A DNA stretch of 64,000 bases from Gigaspora margarita (Eukaryota; Glomeromycota; Glomeromycetes; Diversisporales; Gigasporaceae). The translations under genes and the position numbers were made by a program. Of this stretch, positions 43,904 through 55,360 are shown piece by piece; the stretch's first letter is position 1; every line of letters starts with the position of its first letter. Location of the stretch: NCBI GenBank assembly GCA_009809945.1, contig WTPW01002255.1:1-64000 (forward strand), read 5' to 3'. The notes under the pieces are model-generated. The model was not told the origin of the DNA. It did no database searches and was given only the letters and a program-made list of their open reading frames with translations.

Positions 43904-45162
43904 TTATTAATTTATCACATCTTTTACAATTTATTATAAACACAAGATGATGATATGGCGTTTATTGACAATGTATTCGACTATCCCTTGGCCTACTCTT
44001 TTACACTTTTCAAGCAAGTTGAAAACAATGTAGCTGAAATTTGGAAAGTAAGACATATAACCTGGCAACATTCTCAATTGCATGTATTTTTGCTTAAGGA
44101 CGGTTCGTTCATATGTAGCTGTATGTTGTTAATCAATCATGAATATCCCTGCAGACATTTTTTTCGAGTAATGGCATATTCTATTGCTACAAAGTTTTCT
44201 ATTAATTTTGTAGCAAAGCATTGGCTTCTTGAAAAATATCAAGATGAGGATCTTGGTATACAGCCACTCATAAATTTATCTACGGTTTTTTTATCTAAAT
44301 CATCTAAGGCATTATTACTGTAAATCGCCGGATACAAGATCCCCCATATATCAGACCCACCCTCACTTTTTACTAGTTATTTTCTTTTTTTTACTAATTA
44401 ATTTTTTTGGTGAAATGTAAGAGACCCGGGTCTTGTATCTGGCAATTTACGGTAGTTCCAACAACTATAATACGATCAAATGAATCTGCAAACTTATTTT
44501 CAGTATCATGCATAGTATCTAATGTTGCTTACTCTTCATTGTATACTGCTGCTAAAAATGCAATGCAGAAGAAAAAAGCTTACGCAGAGACTATTGGAAT
44601 TGCATGCAAAGCAATTAATATTACTATCGAAAAAGAAGATCTACAAGTTCTTAAATTTTTAAAAGGATATATTTTTCAAAATAAACATTCTCTTGTTGAG
44701 AACATGACCATTGTATGCTCCTCTAGTTCCAGGACAAATATACTTGAGGAACGTTCTGAGCCTAATATCATTTTTGAGAAACCACAAGTTAAAGTTACCA
44801 ATCCTATAAAAAAGGTTAGAAGAGGTAGACTACCAAAGGTGGCACGTTACCAATTATCATTAGAGAACCAAACATCAAAAGTTCAAGGNAAACGANCTAA
44901 ATTGATANGTGGNCCTGGNACTAATACATGTGGCAACTGTGGTGGTAAAGNTCATAACCGTAGATNGCATNCCAAACATGAAAACAAGGCTTGTGATTCG
45001 ACAATTACATGTGAATTTTGTGGTGGTAGTGGTTATAGTAAAGAGTTGCACAAAAATGATTCTGCAAAGATAAATGAATTAGAGCATAGTATTAATGACG
45101 AAAATGAATGGATAGACTCAAGTAGTTCAGAATCGGAAGAAGTTGAGATGGATATTAAGTAA
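43896..45162 (+). pseudogene. MULE transposase, copy 3 (3' part only)
   Basis: From TCTATTAG onward it duplicates copy 2 from 39344, including the lost intron-2 acceptor, the W insertion and the His-to-Tyr knuckle change. The main exception is N bases at the same positions as in copy 1. It starts abruptly after an N at 43895. It encodes the SWIM region (open from 43955) and the C-terminal knuckles (open from 44407). The simplest explanation is that copies 2 and 3 are the same locus assembled twice, or a recent duplication around the LINE. Confidence 0.8.
44318..44452. mobile_element. W-family MITE, duplicate of 39766-39900
   Basis: It sits at the equivalent exon-3 position of MULE copy 3, with the same TA duplication (44316-44317 and 44453-44454). 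Its presence shows that copies 2 and 3 share a history after this insertion. Confidence 0.8.
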
Positions 45163-46310
45163 TTTTTGTCTCCAATTGTTATTTAGATAGATCTTAGCTT
45201 TTATGATAATTAATGAATGATAATTTCTTGATAATATACAGCCAACTACTTTGTTAAATACAAATCGTCTGATCTAACTGTACATAATTGCTTTCAAAAA
45301 TTCAGATTAGTATTCTAATTGGCTGTTGATAGCAGTTAAATATATTATTCCGTTATTGTCAAAAATTTTTACTATCTGCTAGCATAGATATCGATTTTAA
45401 GCAGTTAAAAGTAACCGTTAATTCACAATCTTTCTATTCATGTTTAAATGTCTTCAAAATCTTAATACCAACCATTGCAGTATCTATAAATTAATATAAA
45501 CAAGGTTAATTGACCATTGAAAATAGCTTGTTCAAGCCATTTTTTATAAATATTTGCTACAACTTTTGTAAGCATAGTACTTGGTCCTGGCAATAATACA
45601 TTAATGAGATTAGGATTTGGGTTAGTTCTGGAATTAGGTTGGTTCTAGGTTAGAATTAGTGTTAGATTCAGATTAGAGTTTAGTTAGTTCTGGGATTAGG
45701 TTGGTTTAATTTTATTGGTCAATTTGAAGGTGCGCAACCACGATGTTTCTCAGTTTCGCATAAAACTTTCGTCCCTACGTGATTAGTAACAAAATCCTTT
45801 CAAGTTCGTTTATTTTAGGTTAGGGTTAGGGTGAATGCTCAGTTAGGGTTTGGGTTTAGGTTAAAATCACTCAAGGAAATCGGTTTCTTGTGCAAATGAT
45901 CATGTTACAATACACCAAGTTATGATCATTTATTGGTTAATCATCACGTGAAAGTAAAATTTTTATGACAATACTGGATATATGACTTGGTTAACACAAG
46001 CTTAGTCTCAGCCTGTCCTTCCCGATTTCGCATATAGTGCTACATGATTGCCAAATGTCTTATTGTTTATATTGGTGGGGCTAGTGGTTCAATTACAGGT
46101 ATAAGTTTTATTAATATGTCTCAGATATGGGTGCATCATGATGTAATAATATTATTATACCATACCAAAAATAAATACCCAATTAAAAGTTGATCGATTC
46201 GGACTAGCTGACCATAATTCTGATGCACTCCAAAGTATCTGACTCAGAATTTCGAATCCTGCACACAGTGCACCCCACACCAAAAAATAACGCCCAAAAA
46301 TAAAAATAAA
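45163..46310 (+). mobile_element. 3' non-coding part of MULE copy 3
   Basis: It aligns with 36280-37375 after copy 1, including the GGTTAGGGTTAGGGT runs near 45820. No gene is seen. Confidence 0.55.
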
Positions 46311-46500
46311 AAAATATTAAAAATTTAAAAAATATTAAAAAAAACCCTATATTAAAAAAAAAAAAATTAAAATTATGCATTTTATTTTTTAAATTATATA
46401 TAGTATATTTTTTTATTTTTTATTATTATTTTAATAGTTTATTTATTTAATGTTTTTTTTTGTTTATTGTTTTTCTCTTTGTAGTTACTGGTAGTTGGGC

Positions 46501-46605
46501 ATGTACATATATACAATATAGTAGAAATAAAGTAAATTCTGGTTATTCTTACTATAGAAATAACCAGAAATTTACTTTTTATTCCCACTATTGTATATAT
46601 GTGAT
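46501..46605. repeat. Hairpin-forming inverted repeat
   Basis: CATATATACAATATAGTAG pairs with CTATTGTATATATG-like sequence, and AAGTAAATTCTGGTTATT with AATAACCAGAAATTTACTT, around a short loop near 46553. Overlapping frames on both strands are consequences of this palindrome. Confidence 0.65.
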
Positions 46606-46807
46606 CCATTATTGTTTTTCTATTTTGTTTATTCAAATTTTAAATTTTAAAATTTTTGTAGTTTTTTTTGTTAAAAATTTTGTAATTATTTAAAAAATTT
46701 AAAGATTAACAGTACTTTTATTTTCTTAGTATATTTTATTTTTTTTAAAAACTTTGGTAGTCTTGCTAAGGCTTTTTATTAGAATGCTTTCATATTATAT
46801 TATATTT

Positions 46808-47306
46808 ATAAATAAGGATACAACTAGCCACACGTGCACTTTTTGTGCCTAATTTAAATAGTTCACCTAAAGGTTCTATACTAGCTACTATACAGTTGAC
46901 TATTTAAACTCTCTGATTTTCTAATACATATAATACTACTTTTTAACTAAGTTTGATTTCACTTTATTTCCTCTAGGAAAATCAAGTATGACTTGCTGCA
47001 CTAGTATCATCTAAGTTTGACTAAAAATACTAAGAGATCTTAATCTATCTTCTTATTTGGAACTTCCCAAACAGGTTTCCATTTTTCCAGTTCCTTGGAT
47101 TTTTAGTATAACAATACTATTGTACCTGAGAGCTCCCATTCAAGATGGTAGAACCAAGATTACAGGTTTTTTACCCAATTAATATAAGCCACAATTGCTA
47201 TAACACAGGCCTAATTTTTGTTATCGTTGTCAGTAGAATTTGAACTTTTGATCTGCTGCTTGGGGTGATAGCCTGGCCACCTTTTTAGATTGACACACCT
47301 ATTTTC
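46808..47306 (-). mobile_element. SINE-B copy with internal deletion
   Basis: Read on the minus strand from 47306, it has the tRNA-like head, the GGGAGCTCTCAGG and CCAAGGAACTGGAAAAATGG blocks of SINE-B, then the shared central segment (TTTAAATTAGGCAC, GTGCACGTGTGGCTAGTTG). It ends near 46808 without a clear tail. Confidence 0.65.
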
Positions 47307-47484
47307 TTAGTGTTATTATAATCTGTAAAGATTATATTTTTAAATATTTTTGCAAATTTTTAGCAAAAATCTGCAAAAAAACTGCAAAAATCTAAATTTT
47401 AAAGATCTTTACAATTTTTTAAACAAAAATTCTGCACTTATTTAATAAATTTAAAGATCACTGCAGATTACTAATAGTTTTATT

Positions 47485-47612
47485 TTTCTAATAAAATTAG
47501 ATACCAAAAGTGTACATAAGGCTAGTTGTACTCTTATCCAAATGTAATTTCTGATGTATAAACTAAATAAAACCTAGGCCCAAAGCAGGCACTTTGAAAC
47601 AAAAAAAAAAAA
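47485..47612 (+). mobile_element. SINE-B 3' end fragment with poly-A
   Basis: AGATACCAAAAGTGTACATA through AATAAAACCTAGGCCCAAAG and CAGGCACTTTGAAAC, then 12 A, correspond to 8045-8185 of the full copy. This copy shows the true 3' end of the family. The 5' part is absent. Confidence 0.65.
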
Positions 47613-48133
47613 GTTTAATTGATAATTTGCCAGTTAACTAGAAAGTGATTATAGTATAATATAATACAAATTACATATAAAATCACTATAAGTAAAATAT
47701 AACATGCTTTTATCTAAAAATTTAATTTTTTTACTAACAATATATATTGACTAATTAAAAGTTATAGAGCTTATTAAAACATATCTATCAGTAATTAAAT
47801 AATCAAATTGGTCTAATAAATAGCAAGATATTGTTAAAAAATGATTGCTGACTATATAAAATCTCTATATTGTTTATTTAGAGATTTTATATAGTTAGCC
47901 AATTGTTGTTTGACAATATCTTGCTATTTACTAGACCAATTTGAATGATTTAACTACTCTTAAATGTGTCTTGATAAGCTTTACAACTTTCAATTAGTTG
48001 ATATATATTATTAACTTAGTAAAAAAAAATTTAGATAGAAGTATATCATATTTTGTCTATAGTAATTTTTATATAATCTGTATTATATTATACTATAATC
48101 TTTCTTTAGTTGACTATCAGATTATCAATTAAA
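47613..48133. mobile_element. 521-bp near-perfect palindrome
   Basis: TTTAATTGATAATTTGCCAG at the left is complementary to the right end (CTATCAGATTATCAATTAAA). Complementarity continues with few gaps to the centre near 47873, where the TATATAAAATCTCTATA arms meet. It starts directly after a SINE poly-A. There is no ORF. RNA from it would form a long hairpin. Confidence 0.7.
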
Positions 48134-48946
48134 TAATTATTGTTATAATCAATCAATGAAAAATTTTGATCAATAAGTACAACTTTATAATAAAAAAGAA
48201 TATTTGGACCTTTATTTCTTGTTAAATTAAGGTACTTAAGAATACTCTAATAGCCAGAAAAGATATTACATCTATTTAAATGTAAGTGCTAATATATAAT
48301 AAAATCTATAATAAAAATATATAAATTTACTAAAACTTAAGCTCTAGTTTTTTTTAACTTATATATTAATTTATTTTTGAATTTTAGAATTAAACATATT
48401 AAGAATAATAAAATAAAAAGGGTTAATTAATTTGTAACCATGGTTACAATAACTGTACCTAATTAGCCAATCAAATTTGAAGATCAGATATAATATTACA
48501 CATTTGAAAAGAATCAAAACAAATGTTCATTTTGCTAAAAATTATTTTTAATACAAAATTTTACATAGAAAATTACTTTTTGGGTTCTAACAAAAAAAAT
48601 TCTTTGCTAAATTTTAATAAAACTATAGCCTTCTCTAACTTCCAAGCCTCACACTAATCCTAACCTTAATAATTTTTAAATGATGTTAATCATATGTTAT
48701 CTAGTAATATTATTTATGGTTATAAAATTTATTTGTAACCTACAGTTATAAAACAATTAATCCAAATAAAAATACTTAAAACAATTTTTTAAAATTTTAC
48801 AAAAATTAAAGATTTTGCCAGTAAAATTTTATAAAAAAAAAAAGATTTGCTAATTTTAAAAATACAATTGTATGCAAAATTTTATGCTAAACAAGTTTAC
48901 TTAGTAGCAAAATATAGATTATCTTGATAAAATTTTGGTTTGTAAA
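48134..48946. other. AT-rich stretch, nothing recognised
   Basis: No gene or RNA was found. The sequence near 48840-48925 resembles parts of the L repeat (CTAAACAAGTTTACTTAGTA). Confidence 0.4.
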
Positions 48947-49058
48947 GGGCGTGCCATTTATTATGTAATATTTTTTACTTAGTAGCCATATTTATCCATG
49001 TATGATGTGATCACTTTATCTAATTCAGATTGGTTAATATAATATATAGACGTGATTA
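48947..49058. mobile_element. F-family MITE, left part only
   Basis: GGGCGTGCCATTTATTATGT and the following 100 bp match 11762-11870. The match ends where the D-family element begins at 49061. The right terminal repeat is missing here. Confidence 0.6.
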
Positions 49059-49060
49059 GA

Positions 49061-49575
49061 GGGCATCCATAAATAATGTTATACTTGAGGGGGGGTCCCC
49101 CAAAATATAGTGATTTTCCAATATGTAGGGGGGTTCCCCCCAATATAATGCAATTTTTTTATAAAAATTTGTCTAAAACTTGATGCAGTGGTCCAGATTG
49201 GATAATTTTGGTACCATTCGAATCGTTTCAAGGAGAGGATTCGAATGGTACCAATTACATTTGATTTGGATCACTGGATCACGTTTTATTAACGAAATAC
49301 TATTGGTTATTATGTTTTCTTATAAAATTACTATAAAATCAATAGTATTTTGTTAATAAAACGTGATCCAGTGATCCAAATGAAATAATTTTGGTACCAT
49401 TGGATTCGTTTCATAGAGACGAATCGAATAGTACCAAAATTATCCAGATTAGATCACTGGGTCACAATATATTCAAGTTTTTGTAAAATTATATATATAA
49501 ACATATGGATTTTTAAAAATTTTTTTATATAGTAGAGGGGGGGTCAAGAGCTACTATGTAGGGGTACATAACGCT
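49061..49575. mobile_element. D-family foldback MITE, copy 2 (right end lost)
   Basis: GGGCATCCATAAATAATGTT, GGGGGGTCCCCC, GGTACCATTCGAATCG and TAGTAGCTCTTGACCC-like (complement) blocks match 25263-25795. The right end stops at about ACATAACG, before the terminal GGATGCCC, where another hairpin element begins. Confidence 0.7.
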
Positions 49576-49581
49576 AATATG

Positions 49582-49718
49582 TCCAAAATTATAAAAATCT
49601 AATCACAGAATCATATAGATTTGTATATTATTACTATATAGTATTTATTTAATAAATACTATATAGTGATAATACACAAATCTATATGATCCTGTAATTA
49701 GATTTTTGTGATTTTGGA
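49582..49718. mobile_element. Perfectly hairpin-like small MITE (family E)
   Basis: TCCAAAATTATAAAAATCTA pairs with the right end (complement TCCAAAATCACAAAAATCTA), and the arms continue to a short loop near 49650. It adjoins the broken end of the D element. No exact target duplication was found. Confidence 0.6.
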
Positions 49719-49888
49719 ATTATTAGAATTCTCTTTTTGAGAGGATCATTTTGGTAGTTAAATTGTTCAAATTGAACTAGTAAATCAAAAGTTATTAACT
49801 AATAAAATTTTTATATATAGTATTTTAAATATATATTATATAAATTATATGTTGTATTAGCCAATTAGAATAAAGGATATATAGTAAT

Positions 49889-49955
49889 CTAACTAGGCTA
49901 GAGACTCCCTCCTTTTCTAAGAAATTAGATGATTTTTGGCACCCTCTTTATATTC
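49889..49955 (-). mobile_element. Possible I-family MITE remnant
   Basis: GAGACTCCCTCCTTTTCTAA and GATGATTTTTGGCACCCTC resemble compressed versions of 960-1070. Most of the element is missing. Confidence 0.3.
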
Positions 49956-51034
49956 GAATTGAAAAATTTATCTTGGTTCTTAGATTTATTTTTAAAATTT
50001 TTTTTATATATTTGATAGTCATGTACAACTTTATTTAAAATAAGTTGTAATACTAGTACATTATATATGATGTTTACTTTAGATTGACTTTTCAAATTAA
50101 AGTGCAACCTACCTAGTTATTATAAAAATATTTAAATATAATTTGCTATATCAAACATTTTCTCATTGTAACTTTAAACTATAGAACAGATTTAAAGTAT
50201 CTGAATTACTGAATAAAGTTCACTATCTATTATAACTGCCTACTTTCTAACTCTTTTTTTCTAGCTTCTCAAGTAGCAGAATTCTAGTAAAATAAAAAAC
50301 AAATATAGAAAATAAAAGGGTATAATAAAAAAAAAAAAACAATACTATCTAAACAAAAGACCAAACAATACAAAATAAAAATAAAAAGAAAGAATAGAAA
50401 GGCAAGAAGTAAATGGCTATAATTGCACAATTTATACCTGTACCAGATGGTAAAGATTATATAATACTGCACAATAAAATACCTTGTTATAGTATTATAT
50501 GTACATTAAAGAAAAATAAAAATAAATAAACTACAACTAAAAGAACTTTCTAGTAAGAAATTTTATTTTGAATTTTTTTTCAAAACATCTCATATATCAT
50601 TTATTATTTGTTTCAAAGAACCTGATTTTACTTGTAACTTGATTTTAATTTTGTAGGTGAATTTTTAATTTGGAAGGAATAAATACTACTGATCTTTTGA
50701 ACAAGATAAAATAAAATGCCTACTTATTTGAAAATTTGAAAAGTTCAAAGAGTGACAGAAGAAAGTACCAAAATAAAAGAAGTTGTAAGAGTGATACTAT
50801 ACAGAATAACATATTTAACCAAGTTTTTATTTCTATTTTCATATTCATAAAATTTAACAAAGCTCTAGAATTTTTTTACTATATTCTTGCTTAATAGTAC
50901 CAAAACCTATCAAAGTGCCTCACTTATAAATCTACTAGTCTTTTTTATCTCTATTTTAGTCATGAAACATACAGTGAATAGACTTTGTACCCAATAGCAG
51001 TCTTGGTAGAGTTTTGTTATATTAAAATATACTG
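49956..51034. other. AT-rich stretch, nothing recognised
   Basis: Short open frames at 49925-50107 and 50284-50472 (minus) are Phe/Ile/Leu-rich and lack domain features. I see no gene. Confidence 0.4.
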
Positions 51035-51042
51035 GTATTAGC

Positions 51043-51221
51043 AGAACCCCGAAATATACATAAATAGGTCAGGTTAATTATAGGGTTACTAAAAAAGGAA
51101 AGATCTGCAGAAAAACTTCAAAAATAAGCAAAAAATTACTATAAATAGAAAAGATCTGCATAAAAAACCTCAAAAATAAGCAAACTCATACCTGACCTAT
51201 TTATGTATATTTTGGGGTCCT
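51043..51221. mobile_element. C-family MITE, copy 2 (hAT-like)
   Basis: AGAACCCCGAAATATACATA and (complement) AGGACCCCAAAATATACATA are the ends. GTATTAGC, 8 bp, is repeated exactly at 51035-51042 and 51222-51229. The interior is almost identical to 24864-25044, including AAAGATCTGCA twice. Confidence 0.85.
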
Positions 51222-51741
51222 GTATTAGCTATAAGGTTTTTTATAGATCAGTTTTCTTGAAAAATTTTGGTATAAGTGATCATTAGAAAGAGTAGTTCAG
51301 TATGATTTGATGTAATTAAAAATATTTATTTTTGAAATTAAATAATATAATAAATATAATATAATAAATAAAAGATAATTAACTAAAGAGCCAATTAATA
51401 ACTTAATATATCAATACAAAATATAAATTAATATTATATTTCTGATTATATTTTAAAGAAACCAGATTCAGGAACCAGGTTTTGGAACCAGGGTTTGAAA
51501 CATTTTAAAAACTAGGTTCTTAGGTTTTTGAAATGGAATCTAAAAGTTCTAAACTAAAAACCTTTTCAAACCAACCTAACTATCCCTAGGTGCACAATTG
51601 TGCAAGTGTACAAAATTATTAAATCCTTATTTTTTTATATATTTCTATAAAAAAATTTTCTTAGTAGCTATATTTTTTATATTTTATAAAATTTTTTAAA
51701 AAATAGGTAGTTTTTATTTGCTGATTTAAGATGTTTTGCAC

Positions 51742-52035
51742 CAGTGTTGGCAAAATATGAACATGGACAATATGGACTATTGGATATGAACATTTATGGA
51801 CTATGTTCTTATTGTCCATATTTTTTTATTGAACATAAGACACTTATTCCAAATAAAGCGCACAGCTCCGGAATATTCTAAAAAAAACACAAAATTGAGG
51901 CTAAAACTTAGGCAAAACTCTGGAATATTCCGAAAATTTCGGCTAAGAAAAGATATGGACATGGACACTATTTGGATTAGTTCATGTCCATATTTGTTAA
52001 AATTTTTATTAGACATAGTCCAAATGCCAACACTG
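51742..52035. mobile_element. hAT-type MITE, 294 bp
   Basis: CAGTGTTGGCA and TGCCAACACTG are inverted ends. The flanks TTTTGCAC (51734-51741) and TTCTGCAC (52036-52043) differ at one of 8 positions. Subterminal repeats of ATGGACA/TGTCCAT recur on both arms. Frames of 93 and 80 codons on opposite strands are produced by the inverted structure. Confidence 0.8.
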
Positions 52036-52235
52036 TTCTGCACTATAGAAATATTAAAAATCTTATTTGCATTTTAAAATTTTGAAATCAGAAAATGAAA
52101 TAAAGGTGGTTAAAGACTCGAGTTTACTAATTCTTTATTCAAATAACATATAGCTATTACTGTAAATACGCTAATAATATATATACATGTAGTTACTCGA
52201 AACAGTCAATGAATGTAACGAATAATAAAATTACT

Positions 52236-52400
52236 CAGAGGTCCAATCCGGATAAATCCGTATCCGTATCCATATCTATATATACTATTTTACAGATCGG
52301 ATAAACAGATCAGATATCCCGACTGATATTCGGATAATTATTCGGATATCCGGATAAATTTCGGATAAACATTTACCGAATAAATTTTGTTATTTCATAT
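52236..52400. repeat. CGGATA-rich repeat block
   Basis: CCGGATA, TCCGTATCC, GGATATCCGG and their complements occur about ten times. Such blocks often form subterminal regions of hAT elements (the block begins CAGAGGTCCAATCCGGATAA), but no partner terminus was found. Confidence 0.45.
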
Positions 52401-52995
52401 CAAATAACATTCGACGAATGCGAAGAACCTATTTCGTGAAATCATTAAATTTTTTAACGAAAAATATTAATTCAAATTATAAGGAATGAAATATACCGGT
52501 ACTATATATAGATTAATAATAAATATTCATTATGCTCGTTGACAAGTAATAAATAAACTACTTCGTGTGTTCACCATATACCCGATACACCTTAGCCTTG
52601 CCAAATCGTACCACCTCTCATCATTGGGTATATCGTGAGGTGTTGTTTGTTTGATGGTGATTGGTCGTTTAGTGTTGTCACCCAGTTGTCCCGTCAACAT
52701 CGTGCACTAAATTAAACTAGAATAACTTTAATAATATTCTTTATGTTCATGCATTAAATTCTTATTAATATTCCTTATGCTTACAATACAAAATATTACG
52801 ACAGGATGAAACACTGATGAAACTTGAGTTGTGAGCTAGTAAAATCCTCTTTTATACAATCCGATCTACATAGAGGATTTTATAGATCGTTTCCAAATGT
52901 ATTGCTATAGACATTTCAAGTGTTACAATAATAACATTTAAATTTTTGCTTGTTTATTAGTAATGATAATTACCCTATTTTAAGAAATTTATAAT
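52401..52995. other. Intergenic stretch of more mixed composition
   Basis: 52560-52700 is richer in G+C and contains no long frame. GAGGATTTTATAGATCG and TAAAATCCTCTTTTAT near 52840-52890 form a small inverted pair. I recognise no gene. Confidence 0.35.
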
Positions 52996-53241
52996 TTGGT
53001 GCACCGTGCACCATGATGCACCTCTATAAATAATAATAATTGGAATTAGGGTTAGAGTTAGGGTTAGGGTTAGGAGGTTGGAAGGTTAGGCTGGAGTTAG
53101 TATTAGGTTTAGGATAAATTTAAAATTAGAGTTTAAGGTAACATCGCGAGAGGAGCATTTTTCATTAAAAGTGCAACAAGGGTTACCTTAGTAAAATTTT
53201 GATAAGCATAAAAGGGGTGCACCATGGTGCACGGTGCACCA
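52996..53241. mobile_element. MITE with GGTGCACCGTGCACC ends and TTAGGG runs
   Basis: TGGTGCACCGTGCACCATGA and (complement) TGGTGCACCGTGCACCATGG are about 27-bp inverted ends, each containing its own GGTGCACC palindromes. The interior carries TTAGGGTTAGAGTTAGGG-type repeats followed by a short non-repetitive part. Confidence 0.7.
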
Positions 53242-53472
53242 TTTTTTAAAGCCCTTATTTTAAATAGGTTTAAAAAAATTTTTAACCATCGGATTCATAA
53301 ACAAAATTCTTTCATAAATTATATATTTCTTTAATACCCATAACTTTAAGCTTTGTAAGACTGACAATATTATTCTTGACTTTAAGAACTGGAGTGATTA
53401 AGAAACTAAATAAATGTAATTTATATTATCGTTATTGCAGTTTGTATAATTTCGTGACCCCTGATTAATTTT

Positions 53473-53562
53473 TATTGATTGCTAAAGCCAGCCAATTTAT
53501 CGTGAGTGACAAGCTCAGATTTATGATAAATTAACCGGTTTTAACGATAGCAATCATTACTG
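53473..53562. repeat. Short hairpin repeat
   Basis: TGATTGCTAAAGCC...AATTTATCGTGA on the left pairs imperfectly with TGATAAATTAACCGG...CGATAGCAATCA on the right. Confidence 0.45.
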
Positions 53563-53666
53563 TATTACTAAATAACGCCCACGCGCACCCTGTAATTATG
53601 TAACGTTGGGACGTGCGGGGTACTATGTCAATCAAAACTATATGTAGTCATAAAAATTATGAATTT

Positions 53667-54200
53667 TTTTTTTTTTTTTCAGATTAGCGATAGATAATAA
53701 CTTTATAAATTTTTAAATAGATGTAGAGTCCTAAAGATTCGATAGTTTTGAATAAAATTTCGCGAAGACTTGTATTATGTTTCTACGAACAAAGCTATAG
53801 AATTATTTCATTTATTTATTTAATCATGAAAAAACTATAATATGATGTGTTTTTTTTTTTTTTTTCAAGGACTTAATTTAGTTTCGTTTTTAAAGAAATG
53901 ACTCTATAATTTCGTTTGTAGGGACGTAATACTAGTTTTTGCGAAGGTTTCTCCAAAACTATCGAAACGTTAGAGTTATAAATCGAATCGGCCAGGGTCA
54001 CCCGAAGTTCGGGAGATGATCTATGTAATATTTTATTTCGTCAAATAATAATAGAATCAGCCAGAGTCGAAGATGATCTGCATAATATTTTATTTCATCA
54101 CATTGCTATGTAACAAAATAACATATTACGTAGTCATCACTCGAACTTCCGGGGTCTTTAAAAATTTGTATTTAATTATTACCCTATCGATCGTTATCTG
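53667..54200. mobile_element. Foldback element with diverged arms
   Basis: TTTTTTCAGATTAGCGATAG on the left corresponds to (complement) TTTTTTTCAGATAACGATCG on the right. The inner arms TTCGATAGTTTTG...GCGAAGACTTGTATTATGT and ACGTAATACTAG...GCGAAGG...CAAAACTATCGAA also pair. A 47-bp segment with GATGATCTRYRTAATATTTT is tandemly duplicated near 54000-54105. No ORF. Confidence 0.55.
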
Positions 54201-55074
54201 AAAAAAAGGGAACATATGACTAAATATATAACGTATCAATGGATTTATAATATAGTACAATCAAGTTTTGTACGCATACGAACATGCAGTGGAAATAATG
54301 TGAAAATGCCTATTGAGGATTTATAGTAATCAATTTATCTATTTTTTTTTTTTAATAATAAAGTTCTTTAAAGTTGAAGTCCTTCGCCATTCAGGAATTT
54401 AATTGGACAAAACCTTTTCAAATTCAACCAGTTATCATTATGGGATCCATGGTACCAGCTTCTAAAATCATCAGCTTTAATTTAAACATGATATACATGC
54501 TAAGCTTAAAAAGGTCAAAATACTAAAACTGTTATGCTAAACTTAAAAAGGACAAAAATTCTAAACTTAATATTGTTTACTAATTCTGTAATTATATTCG
54601 GCAAAATTTTAGAAATTGAAATTTTATTGGCTAAATTTCATGTGTAAATTTACAAAGTCAAACTTTTATCATAATGAGAAATTACAATATAAAAATAAAA
54701 CTAACTAAATAAAGTATAACGATATTACTAATCTTCAGATCGATGATGCTAAAAAAATTTGGATGATGCAAAAGATTAATACATAACTATTGAAGCCAAA
54801 AGTATATTTTTTTAAATAATACAATATATAGCATTTTTTTTTCTATATATAGTCATTAAATAAAACAAAAAAAATATGTGATACTTGTCTATTTAATCGT
54901 AATATATATATGGATATTACACCAAATGTAGCTATTCATATTATAGCTATAGCTATTCAAAGACCACGCGAATTTGATTTGAAGTTTACATAATCTAAAG
55001 TACAAATATATACAGTATATCTCTATGAATCCATTCATGCATACATTAATTTATCCGATTTCAGATAAAATCAA
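54201..55074. other. Intergenic stretch, nothing recognised
   Basis: No coding region was recognised in this AT-rich interval. Confidence 0.4.
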
Positions 55075-55360
55075 AAGCGAACCTGCCGTCAATAAAAATC
55101 AAGTAGATTGTCATCTCATATCTCGATCAAGCAGATTGACATCTCGTATCTCGATGAATTTTAGAAATATCTTAATGATTAGATATAACCAAATAAGAGC
55201 TTGGATTTTAGGTTTTCTTTTAACTATTAAATCATAAAATTCATTGAGACATGAGCTGTGAAAGTCAATGTGATCATTTTTGTTTCTATTGACGGCAGCT
55301 CATATTGAGATATGAGTTGTGAAAGTCAAGGTGTTTTCATTTGACGGCAGTTCATATCGG
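55075..55360. mobile_element. Foldback element with CTGCCGTCAATA arms
   Basis: CCTGCCGTCAATA at about 55083 is the complement of TATTGACGGCAG at about 55288. Each arm holds two copies of a CATCTCRTATCTCGAT-like word (or its complement). The 70-codon frame at 55025-55237 overlaps the left arm and is not considered a gene. Confidence 0.55.

Noticed and set aside
51796-52077. 93-codon plus-strand frame and an 80-codon minus-strand frame
   Set aside because: Both fall almost entirely inside the hAT-type MITE at 51742-52035 and arise from its inverted arms.
55025-55237. 70-codon plus-strand frame upstream of the lyase gene
   Set aside because: It overlaps the left arm of a foldback element, with duplicated CATCTCRTATCTCGAT words, and has no domain features.
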